Shown here: piece by piece, positions 1-5,710 of the stretch
How the letters are laid out: each line of letters opens with the position of its first letter
How positions within the stretch are numbered: the stretch's first letter is position 1
Assembly: GCA_017622055.1 (NCBI GenBank)
Contig: JAGARY010000277.1
Coordinates: 1 to 15,212 of the forward strand
Direction of reading: 5' to 3'
Source of the DNA: Treponema sp.
Lineage (GTDB): Bacteria; Spirochaetota; Spirochaetia; Treponematales; Treponemataceae
DNA length: 15,212 nt
Translations under genes and position numbers: made by a program
Notes under the pieces: model-generated
Seen by the model: only the letters and a program-made list of their open reading frames with translations
Told to the model about the DNA's origin: nothing
The model's database searches: none

Positions 1-953
1 ACACGGCTCATATATCCACAATCTTCAAGAAGGGCAATTAAGAAATACATTACCATTACAAGTGGAAGGAATCCAACAACAGCAACAACACCACCAATCA
101 CGCCATCAACTAGCAAGGCAGATAAAAGTGGATTTGCGTCTTCAAAGAATCCTCCAACCCAACCTTGGAAAGTTTCTAGCCAACCCACAAGCAAATCTGC
201 AATAGGAGTTCCAACCCAAACTTGTGAAATTTGGAAAACAAGGAACATTACAACAGCAAAAATTGGAATTCCAAGCCATTTATTTGTTAAAACAGCGTCA
301 ATTTTGTCTCCAATGTTTTTGTCTTTTGTAAGAATTTTACGACTTTCTACATCAGAAACAATTTTATTTACAAATTCAAAGCGTTTTCTGTCGGCAGCTT
401 CTACAACTGCTTTATCTGTTAAATCAATTTGGCCTTGAGAATATGGAGCAGTTTGATTTTTTCCTGCCAAAGAAATTGCAGCTTCCACAACATCTTTTAA
501 TCCGTCTCCAGAATTTGAAACTGTTTTAACAACAGGACATCCAAGTTTTTTAGAAAGAGATTCAACATCAATTTTTGTTTCTTTTTTTTCGTTAATATCA
601 CTTTTGTTTAAAGCAACTACAACAGGAATTCCAAGTTCCAAAAGTTGAGTTGTAAAGAAAAGGCTACGACTTAAATTTGTAGCGTCTACAATGTTAATAA
701 TTGCATCAGGATTTTCTTGTTTAACATAAGAACTTGTAATTGATTCTTCACTTGTAAAAGGCGACATTGAATATGCCCCTGGAAGGTCAACAGCAATAAC
801 ATTTTCTTGTGTTGAAAAAGATTTTTTTATGGCGTGTTCTTTTTTGTCTACAGTAACGCCAGCCCAGTTTCCAACTTTTTCGTTGCGACCAGTTAGGGCA
901 TTGAACATTGTGGTTTTTCCAGAGTTTGGATTCCCTGTTAAAGCAATTCTCAT
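1..953 (-). CDS. feoB: Ferrous iron transport protein B (FeoB), N-terminal part, runs off the window
   Basis: Inner-membrane Fe(II) importer with a cytosolic GTPase domain. I translated the minus strand from the ATG at 953. Residues 1-14 give the G1 loop (GNPNSGKTT), then DLPGAYSMSP (G3, about residue 57), NKSD (G4, about residue 117), a helical GDI spacer, and the first membrane part, which starts near NKWLGIPIFAVVMF and continues to GVVAVVGFLPLVMVMYF and the family-typical LLEDCGYMSRV at the window edge. About 317 codons are present of a family length near 700, so the C-terminal Gate domains lie outside. GGAG six bases before the ATG is a good ribosome binding site. feoA lies upstream, but a terminator and a separate promoter intervene, so the two genes are probably co-regulated rather than strictly co-transcribed. 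Identification is secure. Confidence 0.96.
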   Translation of the reverse strand, partial: MRIALTGNPNSGKTTMFNALTGRNEKVGNWAGVTVDKKEHAIKKSFSTQENVIAVDLPGAYSMSPFTSEESITSSYVKQENPDAIINIVDATNLSRSLFFTTQLLELGIPVVVALNKSDINEKKETKIDVESLSKKLGCPVVKTVSNSGDGLKDVVEAAISLAGKNQTAPYSQGQIDLTDKAVVEAADRKRFEFVNKIVSDVESRKILTKDKNIGDKIDAVLTNKWLGIPIFAVVMFLVFQISQVWVGTPIADLLVGWLETFQGWVGGFFEDANPLLSALLVDGVIGGVVAVVGFLPLVMVMYFLIALLEDCGYMSR

Positions 954-1004
954 TTTTTTCTCCAAAATGTGTATATATTTAATCCCTACGGATAAATGTA
1001 CAAT

Positions 1005-1033
1005 AAGTTAGTTTGTACTAACATGTAGTGCAA
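1005..1033 (-). promoter_or_regulatory. feoB promoter with palindromic operator in the spacer
   Basis: On the minus strand, TTGCAC (1033-1028) and TAACTT (1010-1005) are separated by exactly 17 bp. The palindrome GTTAGT-N4-ACTAAC (1007-1022, perfect 6-bp arms) fills the end of the spacer and overlaps the -10, a layout expected for a repressor site. The feoA promoter has the same geometry and a 12/14 identical core. The regulator (a DtxR/TroR-like or other metal sensor) is an inference; none is encoded in the window. Confidence 0.6.
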
Positions 1034-1057
1034 AAAAAATGGTTAATCAAAACCATT
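1032..1057 (-). terminator. Rho-independent terminator behind feoA
   Basis: Read on the minus strand: a 7-bp stem AATGGTT/AACCATT with a 6-nt loop, followed directly by eight T. It lies about 65 bp after the feoA stop and its T-tract touches the -35 of feoB. It would separate feoA from feoB transcription at least partly. Confidence 0.7.
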
Positions 1058-1129
1058 ACTGGGGCAATTATTAAATCCTTTCATTCCGAAAAGCTTCTGA
1101 ATCTTGCCCCCAAAAATTACATTAAACAA
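1043..1129 (-). CDS. Possible 28-codon small ORF between feoA and feoB
   Basis: A TTG at 1129 overlaps the end of feoA in another frame and opens 28 codons that include KIQKLFGMKGFNNCPSNGFD and stop inside the terminator hairpin. An internal ATG at codon 16 would leave only 13 residues. It is Gly/Asn-rich with one Cys and has no clear ribosome binding site; translation would depend on coupling to feoA. Small accessory proteins occur in some feo operons, but I see no match to FeoC or to the Cys-rich FeoB-associated membrane proteins. The stretch also has 7-bp inverted arms (GGGGCAA/TTGCCCC at 1104-1110 and 1061-1067), so it may be RNA structure instead of a gene. Confidence 0.2.
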   Translation of the reverse strand: MFNVIFGGKIQKLFGMKGFNNCPSNGFD

Positions 1130-1343
1130 CAATTGCTTCTGCAAGTTGATTATCTATGCTGTAGCGTCCATCTTTAATAGAAACAACACAATTTGCTTTT
1201 TTTCTAGACACAACAGTAATTGGCTCGCCACTGTAACAACCAAGGGAAAACAAAAAAGAATTCAATTCTTCATCATCTGTCGCAATATTTTGAATAATGT
1301 ATTCTTGACCTTCAACAGCTTCTTTTAATGTCATATTTACCAA
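1122..1343 (-). CDS. feoA: Ferrous iron transport protein A (FeoA)
   Basis: A 73-residue SH3-like cytosolic protein that assists FeoB. It matches the family in length and layout: LKEAVEGQEYIIQNI at the start, a central LFSLGCYSGEPITVVSRKKANCVV (the usual LxxLGxxxGxxIxVxxRxPxxxP region), and a DGRYSIDNQLAEAIVV end corresponding to the DxRxALxxxxAxxIxV tail. Two starts are possible. TTG at 1343 has AGAGG six bases upstream. ATG at 1334 gives the more familiar MTLKEA beginning but has that motif 15 bases away. I keep the TTG because of the ribosome binding site spacing. The gene is monocistronic or nearly so, with its own promoter upstream and a terminator downstream. Confidence 0.9.
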   Translation of the reverse strand: MVNMTLKEAVEGQEYIIQNIATDDEELNSFLFSLGCYSGEPITVVSRKKANCVVSIKDGRYSIDNQLAEAIVV

Positions 1344-1356
1344 TTCTGTCCTCTTT

Positions 1357-1385
1357 TTATTAGTTTAGACTAACTTAATAATCAA
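1357..1385 (-). promoter_or_regulatory. feoA promoter with palindromic operator in the spacer
   Basis: Minus strand: TTGATT (1385-1380), 17-bp spacer, TAATAA (1362-1357). The core TTAGTCTAAACTAA (1373-1360) sits in the spacer and over the -10. It has 5-bp palindromic arms TTAGT/ACTAA and is 12/14 identical to the feoB site. A third copy of the same half-site words (GTTAG-N6-CTAAC) lies 36 bp upstream, centre to centre, inside the terminator at 1382-1414. Confidence 0.6.
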
Positions 1386-1414
1386 AAAAAAACAGTTAGA
1401 TTTGCCTAACTGTT
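1382..1414 (-). terminator. Rho-independent terminator behind the small membrane protein gene; may double as an operator
   Basis: Minus strand: a perfect 9-bp stem AACAGTTAG/CTAACTGTT, 6-nt loop, then nine T. It lies about 70 bp beyond the stop at 1486. The centre of the stem-loop is GTTAG-N6-CTAAC, the same 16-bp word as the feo operator palindromes, so it could also bind the feo regulator upstream of the feoA promoter. Confidence 0.75.
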
Positions 1415-1485
1415 AATTATAATATATAAAAAAAAATCTTTATGCAAGAGAATTCCAAGAATTTATTAATCAGATATTCAAAATT

Positions 1486-1758
1486 CTATTTTTTCAAATC
1501 TTTTTCAATTTTACCCATAAAAAATAGAAGTGGTATAAAAAATGGTGCAGAAAATAGCAAAGGTTTCCACCAGCAATCACTTACGGCCAAACTCATCATA
1601 ATCCAAATTGCAGTGCAAGCCCAAGTAAAGAAACATCCAGCAGATTTTTTCTTTGTGGCTTCAGTCTTTTTCACCAAAAATACATTTCTTTTTACACAAA
1701 CAAAATTAATTGTATAATTTGCAACTTCATTTTTTTCACAACAACTTAAATTATTCAT
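1486..1758 (-). CDS. Small Cys-containing two-helix membrane protein, unknown function
   Basis: A 90-residue protein. I use the ATG at 1758 because GAGGTGA lies six bases before it; an upstream in-frame GTG at 1767 overlaps that site. The N-terminal half is soluble with scattered cysteines (NLSCCEKNE, NFVCVKRN) and a basic patch (KKTEATKKKS). Two hydrophobic helices follow: about residues 44-60 (CFFTWACTAIWIMMSLAVS) and 66-83 (WKPLLFSAPFFIPLLFFMGK), with the tail basic. The two pairs of Cys could bind metal or form disulfides, but no known motif is met. A possible -10 (TATACT, 1794-1789) precedes it, and a strong terminator follows. I do not recognise the family. The translation is coherent and has a strong ribosome binding site, so it is probably a real gene. 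Confidence 0.7.
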   Translation of the reverse strand: MNNLSCCEKNEVANYTINFVCVKRNVFLVKKTEATKKKSAGCFFTWACTAIWIMMSLAVSDCWWKPLLFSAPFFIPLLFFMGKIEKDLKK

Positions 1759-1800
1759 ACCAATCACCTCATTTATTTTTTTTTCTTTAGTATAAATCTA

Positions 1801-1873
1801 GTGTGGTGTCATACAGTGTCCCTGTGTAGTTTTTTTTTATTTTTTTTAAGGCTTTTTTGTTCCACAAAAAACC
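1801..1873. other. T-rich intergenic stretch with a weak hairpin
   Basis: Long T runs, then an 8-bp stem TTTTTTGT/ACAAAAAA at 1853-1871 with a 3-nt loop. It could be a poor terminator or just low-complexity sequence leading into the repeat. No gene is visible here. Confidence 0.3.
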
Positions 1874-1992
1874 GGGCTGTTCCGCATTTCGCTATCCGCT
1901 CACAGTCCTCAGACATTTTTCAAATGTCTTGCGGTCTGCGCCTTCGGCGATGCTCCATAGCCCTGCCTAGATTTCTTATATTTTTTTGAAAT
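1874..1992 (+). repeat. GC-rich dispersed intergenic repeat, copy A
   Basis: Distinct from the AT-rich surroundings. In order it holds a GGGCT-TTCCGC-ATTTCGCT block (1874-1900), an 8-bp stem-loop AGACATTT/AAATGTCT (1911-1929), a CGCC-TTC-GGCG mini-hairpin (1939-1949), and the tail from 1944 to 1992. The tail is repeated with only two mismatches at 3827-3875. The first block and the mini-hairpin recur at 14825-14850 and 14959-14969. It is a member of a repeat family of this genome; function unknown. Confidence 0.7.
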
Positions 1993-2126
1993 TCTGTCTC
2001 CCTAGGTTGGATATCAAAATAAATACGACACTGTCCTTCATGAGAAGCCCATTTCGGATTATTATCCAAATTATCATTTTTATATGTGTATGGTAAAGTT
2101 CCTTTACTCGAAATATCATTTGTCAA
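1993..2126 (-). pseudogene. Possible gene remnant running into repeat copy A
   Basis: Minus-strand reading from a TTG at 2126 gives protein-like sequence (LDNNPKWASHEGQCRIYFDI at the centre) that then runs into the repeat, where the frame becomes an Arg-rich artefact of repeat sequence. The codon immediately before the TTG is a stop, there is no ribosome binding site, and the stretch begins just after the stop of the regulator gene. I read it as the leftover of a gene whose remaining parts are gone. The parent family is not recognised, and it may be non-coding. Confidence 0.25.
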
Positions 2127-2149
2127 TTATTTATCTTGTATGCATATGT

Positions 2150-2947
2150 TTAAATATTGAATAGTTTTTTCTTTTTTTTGGAAGAAAAATCATCACCATA
2201 ACATATTTCATAATCTGAATATTTATTTAAAAATCCTTGCTTATCTCCAACTCCAATTTCATCAAAAATTACTTTAAATCTATTTTTAACAGAACCTAAA
2301 GACATATGATATTTTATTGCCAGAGATTCATATTTTTCACCGTTTATAATATCTGCTAACCATTCTGCATCTCGTTTGTTTAATTCTGCGATTTTTTGAA
2401 TATCAAGTTTATTAGCCGAGTTTTTTGTTTCAAATAGGTCAAAAGTATATACCTGGAAAAAAAACAAACATAAAAAAAGAACAAAAGAGTAAGCAATTTT
2501 ATCAATAAAACAATTTAAAAATATTTCTTTACCAAATCTTATTTCAGAAATGATTAGACAAAAGAAAATAATCATTATCGTTAAATTTTTTGTTTTTTTA
2601 TGTTTATTAAAGAAACCTCTTGCATAAAGCGTTATTATTGAAAGTCCAAACATAAATATACCCATATTATTTTGGGGCTCAAATATTAAGATTAAACTTC
2701 CATATAAAAATGGAATAATCGACACAAAACCAAGTTTAGTTGGATACATTATTACAATGAAAAATAGAATTATGGTTATACAGTTAATAATAAAAGAAAA
2801 AAACTCATAATGCATAGAAATTAGCTGTTTAATATCATAAGTTTCGATTCTAAGTGTATTTGAAATAACCAATATTATAATAGCAACTAAAGAGATGATT
2901 CTTATAACTGTCTGTATAGTATGTGAATATACGTTTGTCTTTTCCAT
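2150..2947 (-). CDS. Membrane-anchored LuxR-type HTH transcriptional regulator
   Basis: A 265-residue protein. The N-terminal two thirds is membrane: six hydrophobic segments at about residues 13-32, 47-68, 72-90, 93-112, 120-137 and 147-168. An even number puts both ends in the cytoplasm. The C-terminal part (about 185-245) reads as a LuxR/GerE-like four-helix domain: LNKRDAEWLADIINGEKYES, then LAIKYHMSLGSVKNRFKVIF with the SxGxVKNR recognition helix, then DEIGVGDKQGFL matching the usual xKLGVxxRxxxL. A lysine run coded by an A8 tract precedes the stop. The ATG at 2947 is chosen over a TTG two codons upstream; the ribosome binding site is weak. It is divergent from the gene at 3233, with a repeated GGTCATA motif between them that it may bind. 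The signal sensed is unknown. Confidence 0.75.
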   Translation of the reverse strand: MEKTNVYSHTIQTVIRIISLVAIIILVISNTLRIETYDIKQLISMHYEFFSFIINCITIILFFIVIMYPTKLGFVSIIPFLYGSLILIFEPQNNMGIFMFGLSIITLYARGFFNKHKKTKNLTIMIIFFCLIISEIRFGKEIFLNCFIDKIAYSFVLFLCLFFFQVYTFDLFETKNSANKLDIQKIAELNKRDAEWLADIINGEKYESLAIKYHMSLGSVKNRFKVIFDEIGVGDKQGFLNKYSDYEICYGDDFSSKKKKKLFNI

Positions 2948-3092
2948 AAACAACTTACCATAGATTAAGGGGGATATATCTAAAAATCCAATTGTTTGAT
3001 TGATAAGAACAAGCTAAGTTTGTGTTGTTCCTTTTTTTCTAATATTTTTAGTAATATATGGTTACATTTTAGCATAGTTAGAAATATTTTAA

Positions 3093-3144
3093 AGGTCATA
3101 AAAGGTCATATTTTAAAATATACAAATTGTACTCTTTATGACCT
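3093..3144. promoter_or_regulatory. Candidate operator: tandem and inverted AGGTCATA motifs
   Basis: The 10-mer AAAGGTCATA occurs twice in direct tandem (3091-3100 and 3101-3110), one helical turn apart. The reverse complement TATGACCT follows at 3137-3144. All three lie in the divergent intergenic region between the LuxR-type gene (start 2947) and the gene at 3233. The spacing suits cooperative binding on one DNA face. That the neighbouring regulator binds here is an inference. Confidence 0.5.
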
Positions 3145-3163
3145 GTTATTTTTCCAATTTATA

Positions 3164-3193
3164 TTGTAATGTAAATTTATATGCAATTATAAA
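3164..3193 (+). promoter_or_regulatory. Candidate promoter of the gene at 3233
   Basis: TTGTAA (3164-3169) and TATAAA (3188-3193) with an 18-bp spacer (TTATAA at 17 bp also fits), placed just downstream of the inverted TATGACCT motif. The leader before the ATG would be about 33 nt. Confidence 0.4.
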
Positions 3194-3232
3194 AATGGGA
3201 AATAAATGACATTAGCGAATGGTGGATAAAAA

Positions 3233-3574
3233 ATGAAAGAAGAAGAATTTTTAAAAGCTTTGAAAGAAGAAAAGAGAAAAATAGTGTTTATAGGAGATTT
3301 AAATTATTTAGATTTGAATAATGGTTATTCTTTTATTTCTTCACATACAGCGAATAGCTGGTTGATTGAAAAAAAAGAAAAAAGTAAAAAAATATTTGAT
3401 GCAAGTAAAAAGGGATTGATTTTATATTATGAAGATTGTTTAGAAATAGGTTTAGATTTAATTTCAAACTTATATCAGAAAGGAATGATAGGAATAAGTG
3501 ATTCTGAAGAATTATTTTCTGATATGTTTGAATTTAATATTTCTTGTAATCAACGTAAAAATGAAAAACTTTAA
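3233..3574 (+). CDS. Small soluble protein of unknown function
   Basis: 113 residues, no signal peptide, no membrane segment. The N-terminal stretch is highly charged and helical (KEEEFLKALKEEKRK), followed by a beta-like IVFIGDLNYLDL, a charged Lys/Glu segment, a LILYYEDCLEIGLDLISNLY helix and an acidic ISDSEELFSDMFEF. GGTGG seven bases before the ATG is a fair ribosome binding site. The end overlaps by 14 nt with the start of a decayed gene (3561), which suggests a former two-gene operon. It is divergent from the membrane LuxR-type regulator, so it is a candidate target. I do not recognise the family. Size, acidity and a broken partner would fit an immunity- or antitoxin-like accessory gene, but this is speculation. 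Confidence 0.6.
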   Translation: MKEEEFLKALKEEKRKIVFIGDLNYLDLNNGYSFISSHTANSWLIEKKEKSKKIFDASKKGLILYYEDCLEIGLDLISNLYQKGMIGISDSEELFSDMFEFNISCNQRKNEKL

Positions 3575-3826
3575 TTATTTAGTAGAAAAATATATTAATT
3601 ATGACAGTTAGTTTAAATCCAGATAATAAGTATACAGTTTTAAATGATGATACTTTGCTTATTTCAAACTGAACAAATAATTTAGTTATTACAAAGTCAA
3701 ATTTCGCCAGATTGAAATGATATTTCAGTTAATACTGAGATAGACAGTTTTTTTATTGCCCCAGATATAATAATATACCCATTTCAAGAGATTTATTTGT
3801 TGAATGAAGAAAATGATTTTTCCTAG
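3561..3826 (+). pseudogene. Decayed gene: three frames needed, two in-frame TGA codons
   Basis: Protein-like sequence continues through three frames. The ATG at 3561 gives MKNFNYLVEKYINYDS and then a TAG (3609-3611). The next frame, from 3601, gives VSLNPDNKYTVLNDDTLLIS up to a TGA (3670-3672). A third frame gives QISPD, a TGA (3713-3715), NDISVNTEIDSFFIAPDIII and on to NEENDFS, ending with TAG at 3824-3826. That is one base before repeat copy B. Both TGA codons sit where Trp would read naturally (SN-x-TNN, SPD-x-NDIS). Joined, the product would be about 90 residues, co-oriented with and overlapping the gene at 3233. Family not recognised. Sequencing error cannot explain four separate lesions easily, so true decay is most likely. 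Confidence 0.5.
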
Positions 3827-3875
3827 TCGGCGATTCTCCATAGCCCTGCCTAGATTTCTTACATTTTTTTGAAAT
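3827..3875 (+). repeat. GC-rich dispersed intergenic repeat, copy B (tail only)
   Basis: 49 nt from TCGGCGAT to GAAAT, differing at two positions from 1944-1992 and in the same orientation. The upstream blocks of copy A are absent. Its end carries inverted GATTTC/GAAATC arms (3853-3858, 3871-3876). It lies just upstream of the promoter of the helicase gene. Confidence 0.8.
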
Positions 3876-3902
3876 CATATATAAATTTTTCTGATTTTAT
3901 TG

Positions 3903-3908
3903 TATAAT
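3903..3908 (+). promoter_or_regulatory. Consensus -10 box close to the helicase start
   Basis: TATAAT matches the consensus exactly and ends 11 bases before the ATG at 3920. A start of transcription 6-8 bases on would leave a leader of only about four bases, too short for a ribosome binding site, and none is seen. No good -35 box stands at the usual distance. Confidence 0.5.
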
Positions 3909-3919
3909 ACTTAATTCCT

Positions 3920-5710
3920 ATGAATTTTGAAAACCCATTAATTGTTCAGAGTGATAAAACTTTACTTCTTGATGTTCACGCACCGCTTGCAGAAGAATGT
4001 CGTAACGATTTAATTCCTTTTGCAGAGCTAGAAAAATCTCCTGAACATTTGCACACATACAGATTAACTCCTCTTTCTTTATGGAACGCTTCAAGTGCTG
4101 GTTTTGGGCCAGAAGATGCAGTTGCAGTTTTAGAAAAATATGCTCGCTATGATGTTCCTCAATCTGTTGTAATGTGGATTAAAGAAATTGCCAGTCGGTT
4201 TGGAAAAATCAGACTTATTCCGGGACCAATAAATCTTGTTCCAGTAAAAGAAGATTCAGATAAATTAATAGAAGAAAAGTATCTATATTTAGTTGCTCAA
4301 AGTTTGCCAATTTACAAAGAACTTGGAGCATTAAAAGAAGTAAAAAAGATTATTTGGGCTTGCGATTACGTTGAACCAGAAAATTCTACAAATAATAAAA
4401 TTGAACTTTCAGATGACGAAAAACAATTTTGTTTTTGTTTGCGTCTAACAGACAGGGGCACAATCAAACAGCTTTTATTAAGTGCTGGTTGGCCTGTAAA
4501 AGACGAAGTAATTTTAACTGATGGTGAACCCTTAGATGTTTCTTTGCGAGAAACAACTTTAAGTGGAAAATCTTTAGAAATTCGTGAGTATCAAAAAAAA
4601 TCGGCAGCTGCTCTTATTGGCGACAAAGGTCCTGGAACAGGTTTTGGAACAATTGTTTTGCCTTGTGGTGCTGGAAAAACTATTGTTGGAATGACAATTA
4701 TGGATTTACTCAAAACATCCACTTTGATTATTACAACAAATATTAGTGCTGTTCACCAGTGGATTGGGGAATTGCTTGATAAAACAAATTTAACTGCCGA
4801 CCAAATTGCTGAATATTCTGGGGAATCTAAGGAAATAAAACAAGTTACTGTGGCAACTTACCAAGTTTTAACATGGCGACCAACAAAAGAAGGTCCTTAT
4901 CCTCATTTTTCAATTTTTCATCAGAGACCATGGGGGCTCATCATTTACGACGAAGTTCACATGTTACCAGCTCCAGTTTTTAGAGTTGTGGCAGAATTAC
5001 AAGCAGTGCGTCGTGTTGGGCTAACTGCAACATTGGTTCGGGAAGACGGATGCGAAGGATATGTCTTTAGTTTGGTTGGTCCAAAGCGATATGACGTTCC
5101 TTGGAAAGAACTTGAACGTGACAATTGGATTGCTTCTGCAGAATGTATTGAAGTAAGAATAGATTTGCCAGCTTTTAAAGAAATTGAATATGCTGTTGCT
5201 TCAGTGCGAGAAAAACACAAAATTGCTAGTCAAAATGAAGAAAAAAATGAAATTGTAAAAGAAATTGTGGAACTTTATCCTCAAGATAAGATTTTAGTTA
5301 TTGGGCAATATTTGGAACAACTAGATAAAATTGCAAAACTTTTAAATTGTCCAATCATCACCGGAAAAACCCCAAATTCTGAGCGAGACAAAATTTATGA
5401 TGATTTTAAAAAGGGCGTTATTCGGGTTCTTGTTGTTTCTAAAGTTGCCAATTTTGCAATAGATTTGCCAGACGCATCTTTGGCAATTCAAGTTTCGGGA
5501 ACTTTTGGAAGTCGCCAGGAAGAAGCACAAAGACTTGGACGTATTTTGCGACCAAAAGAACGAAAAGCTAGATTTTTTACATTAATTACTCGCAATACCG
5601 TGGAAGAAGAATTTGGTTCAAACAGACAAAAGTTCCTTGCAGAACAAGGTTACGAATACAAAATTATTCGTTATGACGGAAAAGAAAGTTTAAAGGAAGA
5701 TGATGAATAG
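3920..5710 (+). CDS. XPB/Ssl2-type superfamily 2 DNA helicase
   Basis: A 596-residue ATP-dependent 3'-5' DNA helicase or translocase of the XPB class, whose eukaryotic member opens DNA in TFIIH. The N-terminal region (about 1-130, beginning NPLIVQSDKTLLLDVHAP) is the damage-recognition-like and helicase-associated part typical of bacterial XPB. Motif I is PCGAGKT (about 249-255), motif II DEVH (about 343-346), motif III LTATL followed by the XPB-specific RED motif (LVREDG, about 371-376), motif VI QRLGRILRPK (about 535-545). All catalytic motifs are intact and length is normal. The start agrees with the family (short lead before PLIVQSDK) although no ribosome binding site precedes it. The next gene overlaps the 3' end and encodes its usual partner. 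Likely role: DNA repair or transcription-linked remodelling in the cytoplasm. Confidence 0.93.
   Translation: MNFENPLIVQSDKTLLLDVHAPLAEECRNDLIPFAELEKSPEHLHTYRLTPLSLWNASSAGFGPEDAVAVLEKYARYDVPQSVVMWIKEIASRFGKIRLIPGPINLVPVKEDSDKLIEEKYLYLVAQSLPIYKELGALKEVKKIIWACDYVEPENSTNNKIELSDDEKQFCFCLRLTDRGTIKQLLLSAGWPVKDEVILTDGEPLDVSLRETTLSGKSLEIREYQKKSAAALIGDKGPGTGFGTIVLPCGAGKTIVGMTIMDLLKTSTLIITTNISAVHQWIGELLDKTNLTADQIAEYSGESKEIKQVTVATYQVLTWRPTKEGPYPHFSIFHQRPWGLIIYDEVHMLPAPVFRVVAELQAVRRVGLTATLVREDGCEGYVFSLVGPKRYDVPWKELERDNWIASAECIEVRIDLPAFKEIEYAVASVREKHKIASQNEEKNEIVKEIVELYPQDKILVIGQYLEQLDKIAKLLNCPIITGKTPNSERDKIYDDFKKGVIRVLVVSKVANFAIDLPDASLAIQVSGTFGSRQEEAQRLGRILRPKERKARFFTLITRNTVEEEFGSNRQKFLAEQGYEYKIIRYDGKESLKEDDE

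Noticed and set aside
829..1011. Plus-strand 60-codon frame over feoB
   Set aside because: Antisense shadow of the feoB GTPase domain; the minus frame carries all G motifs.
1801..1989. Plus-strand 62-codon frame over repeat copy A
   Set aside because: Made of T-runs and repeat sequence; composition (Phe runs, then Arg/Ser) is not protein-like and it has no ribosome binding site.
1874..1992. CRISPR array
   Set aside because: Only two or three repeat copies far apart with no spacer periodicity and no cas genes.
3561..3826. Use of TGA as Trp (alternative code) in the block
   Set aside because: Neighbouring genes use TGG for Trp, and the same stretch also needs two frame changes, so decay explains it better.
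4957..5220. Antisense frames inside the helicase and its partner (also 5342-5530 and 6451-6759)
   Set aside because: They lie opposite conserved motifs of real genes and have Leu/Phe- or Ser-rich shadow composition.
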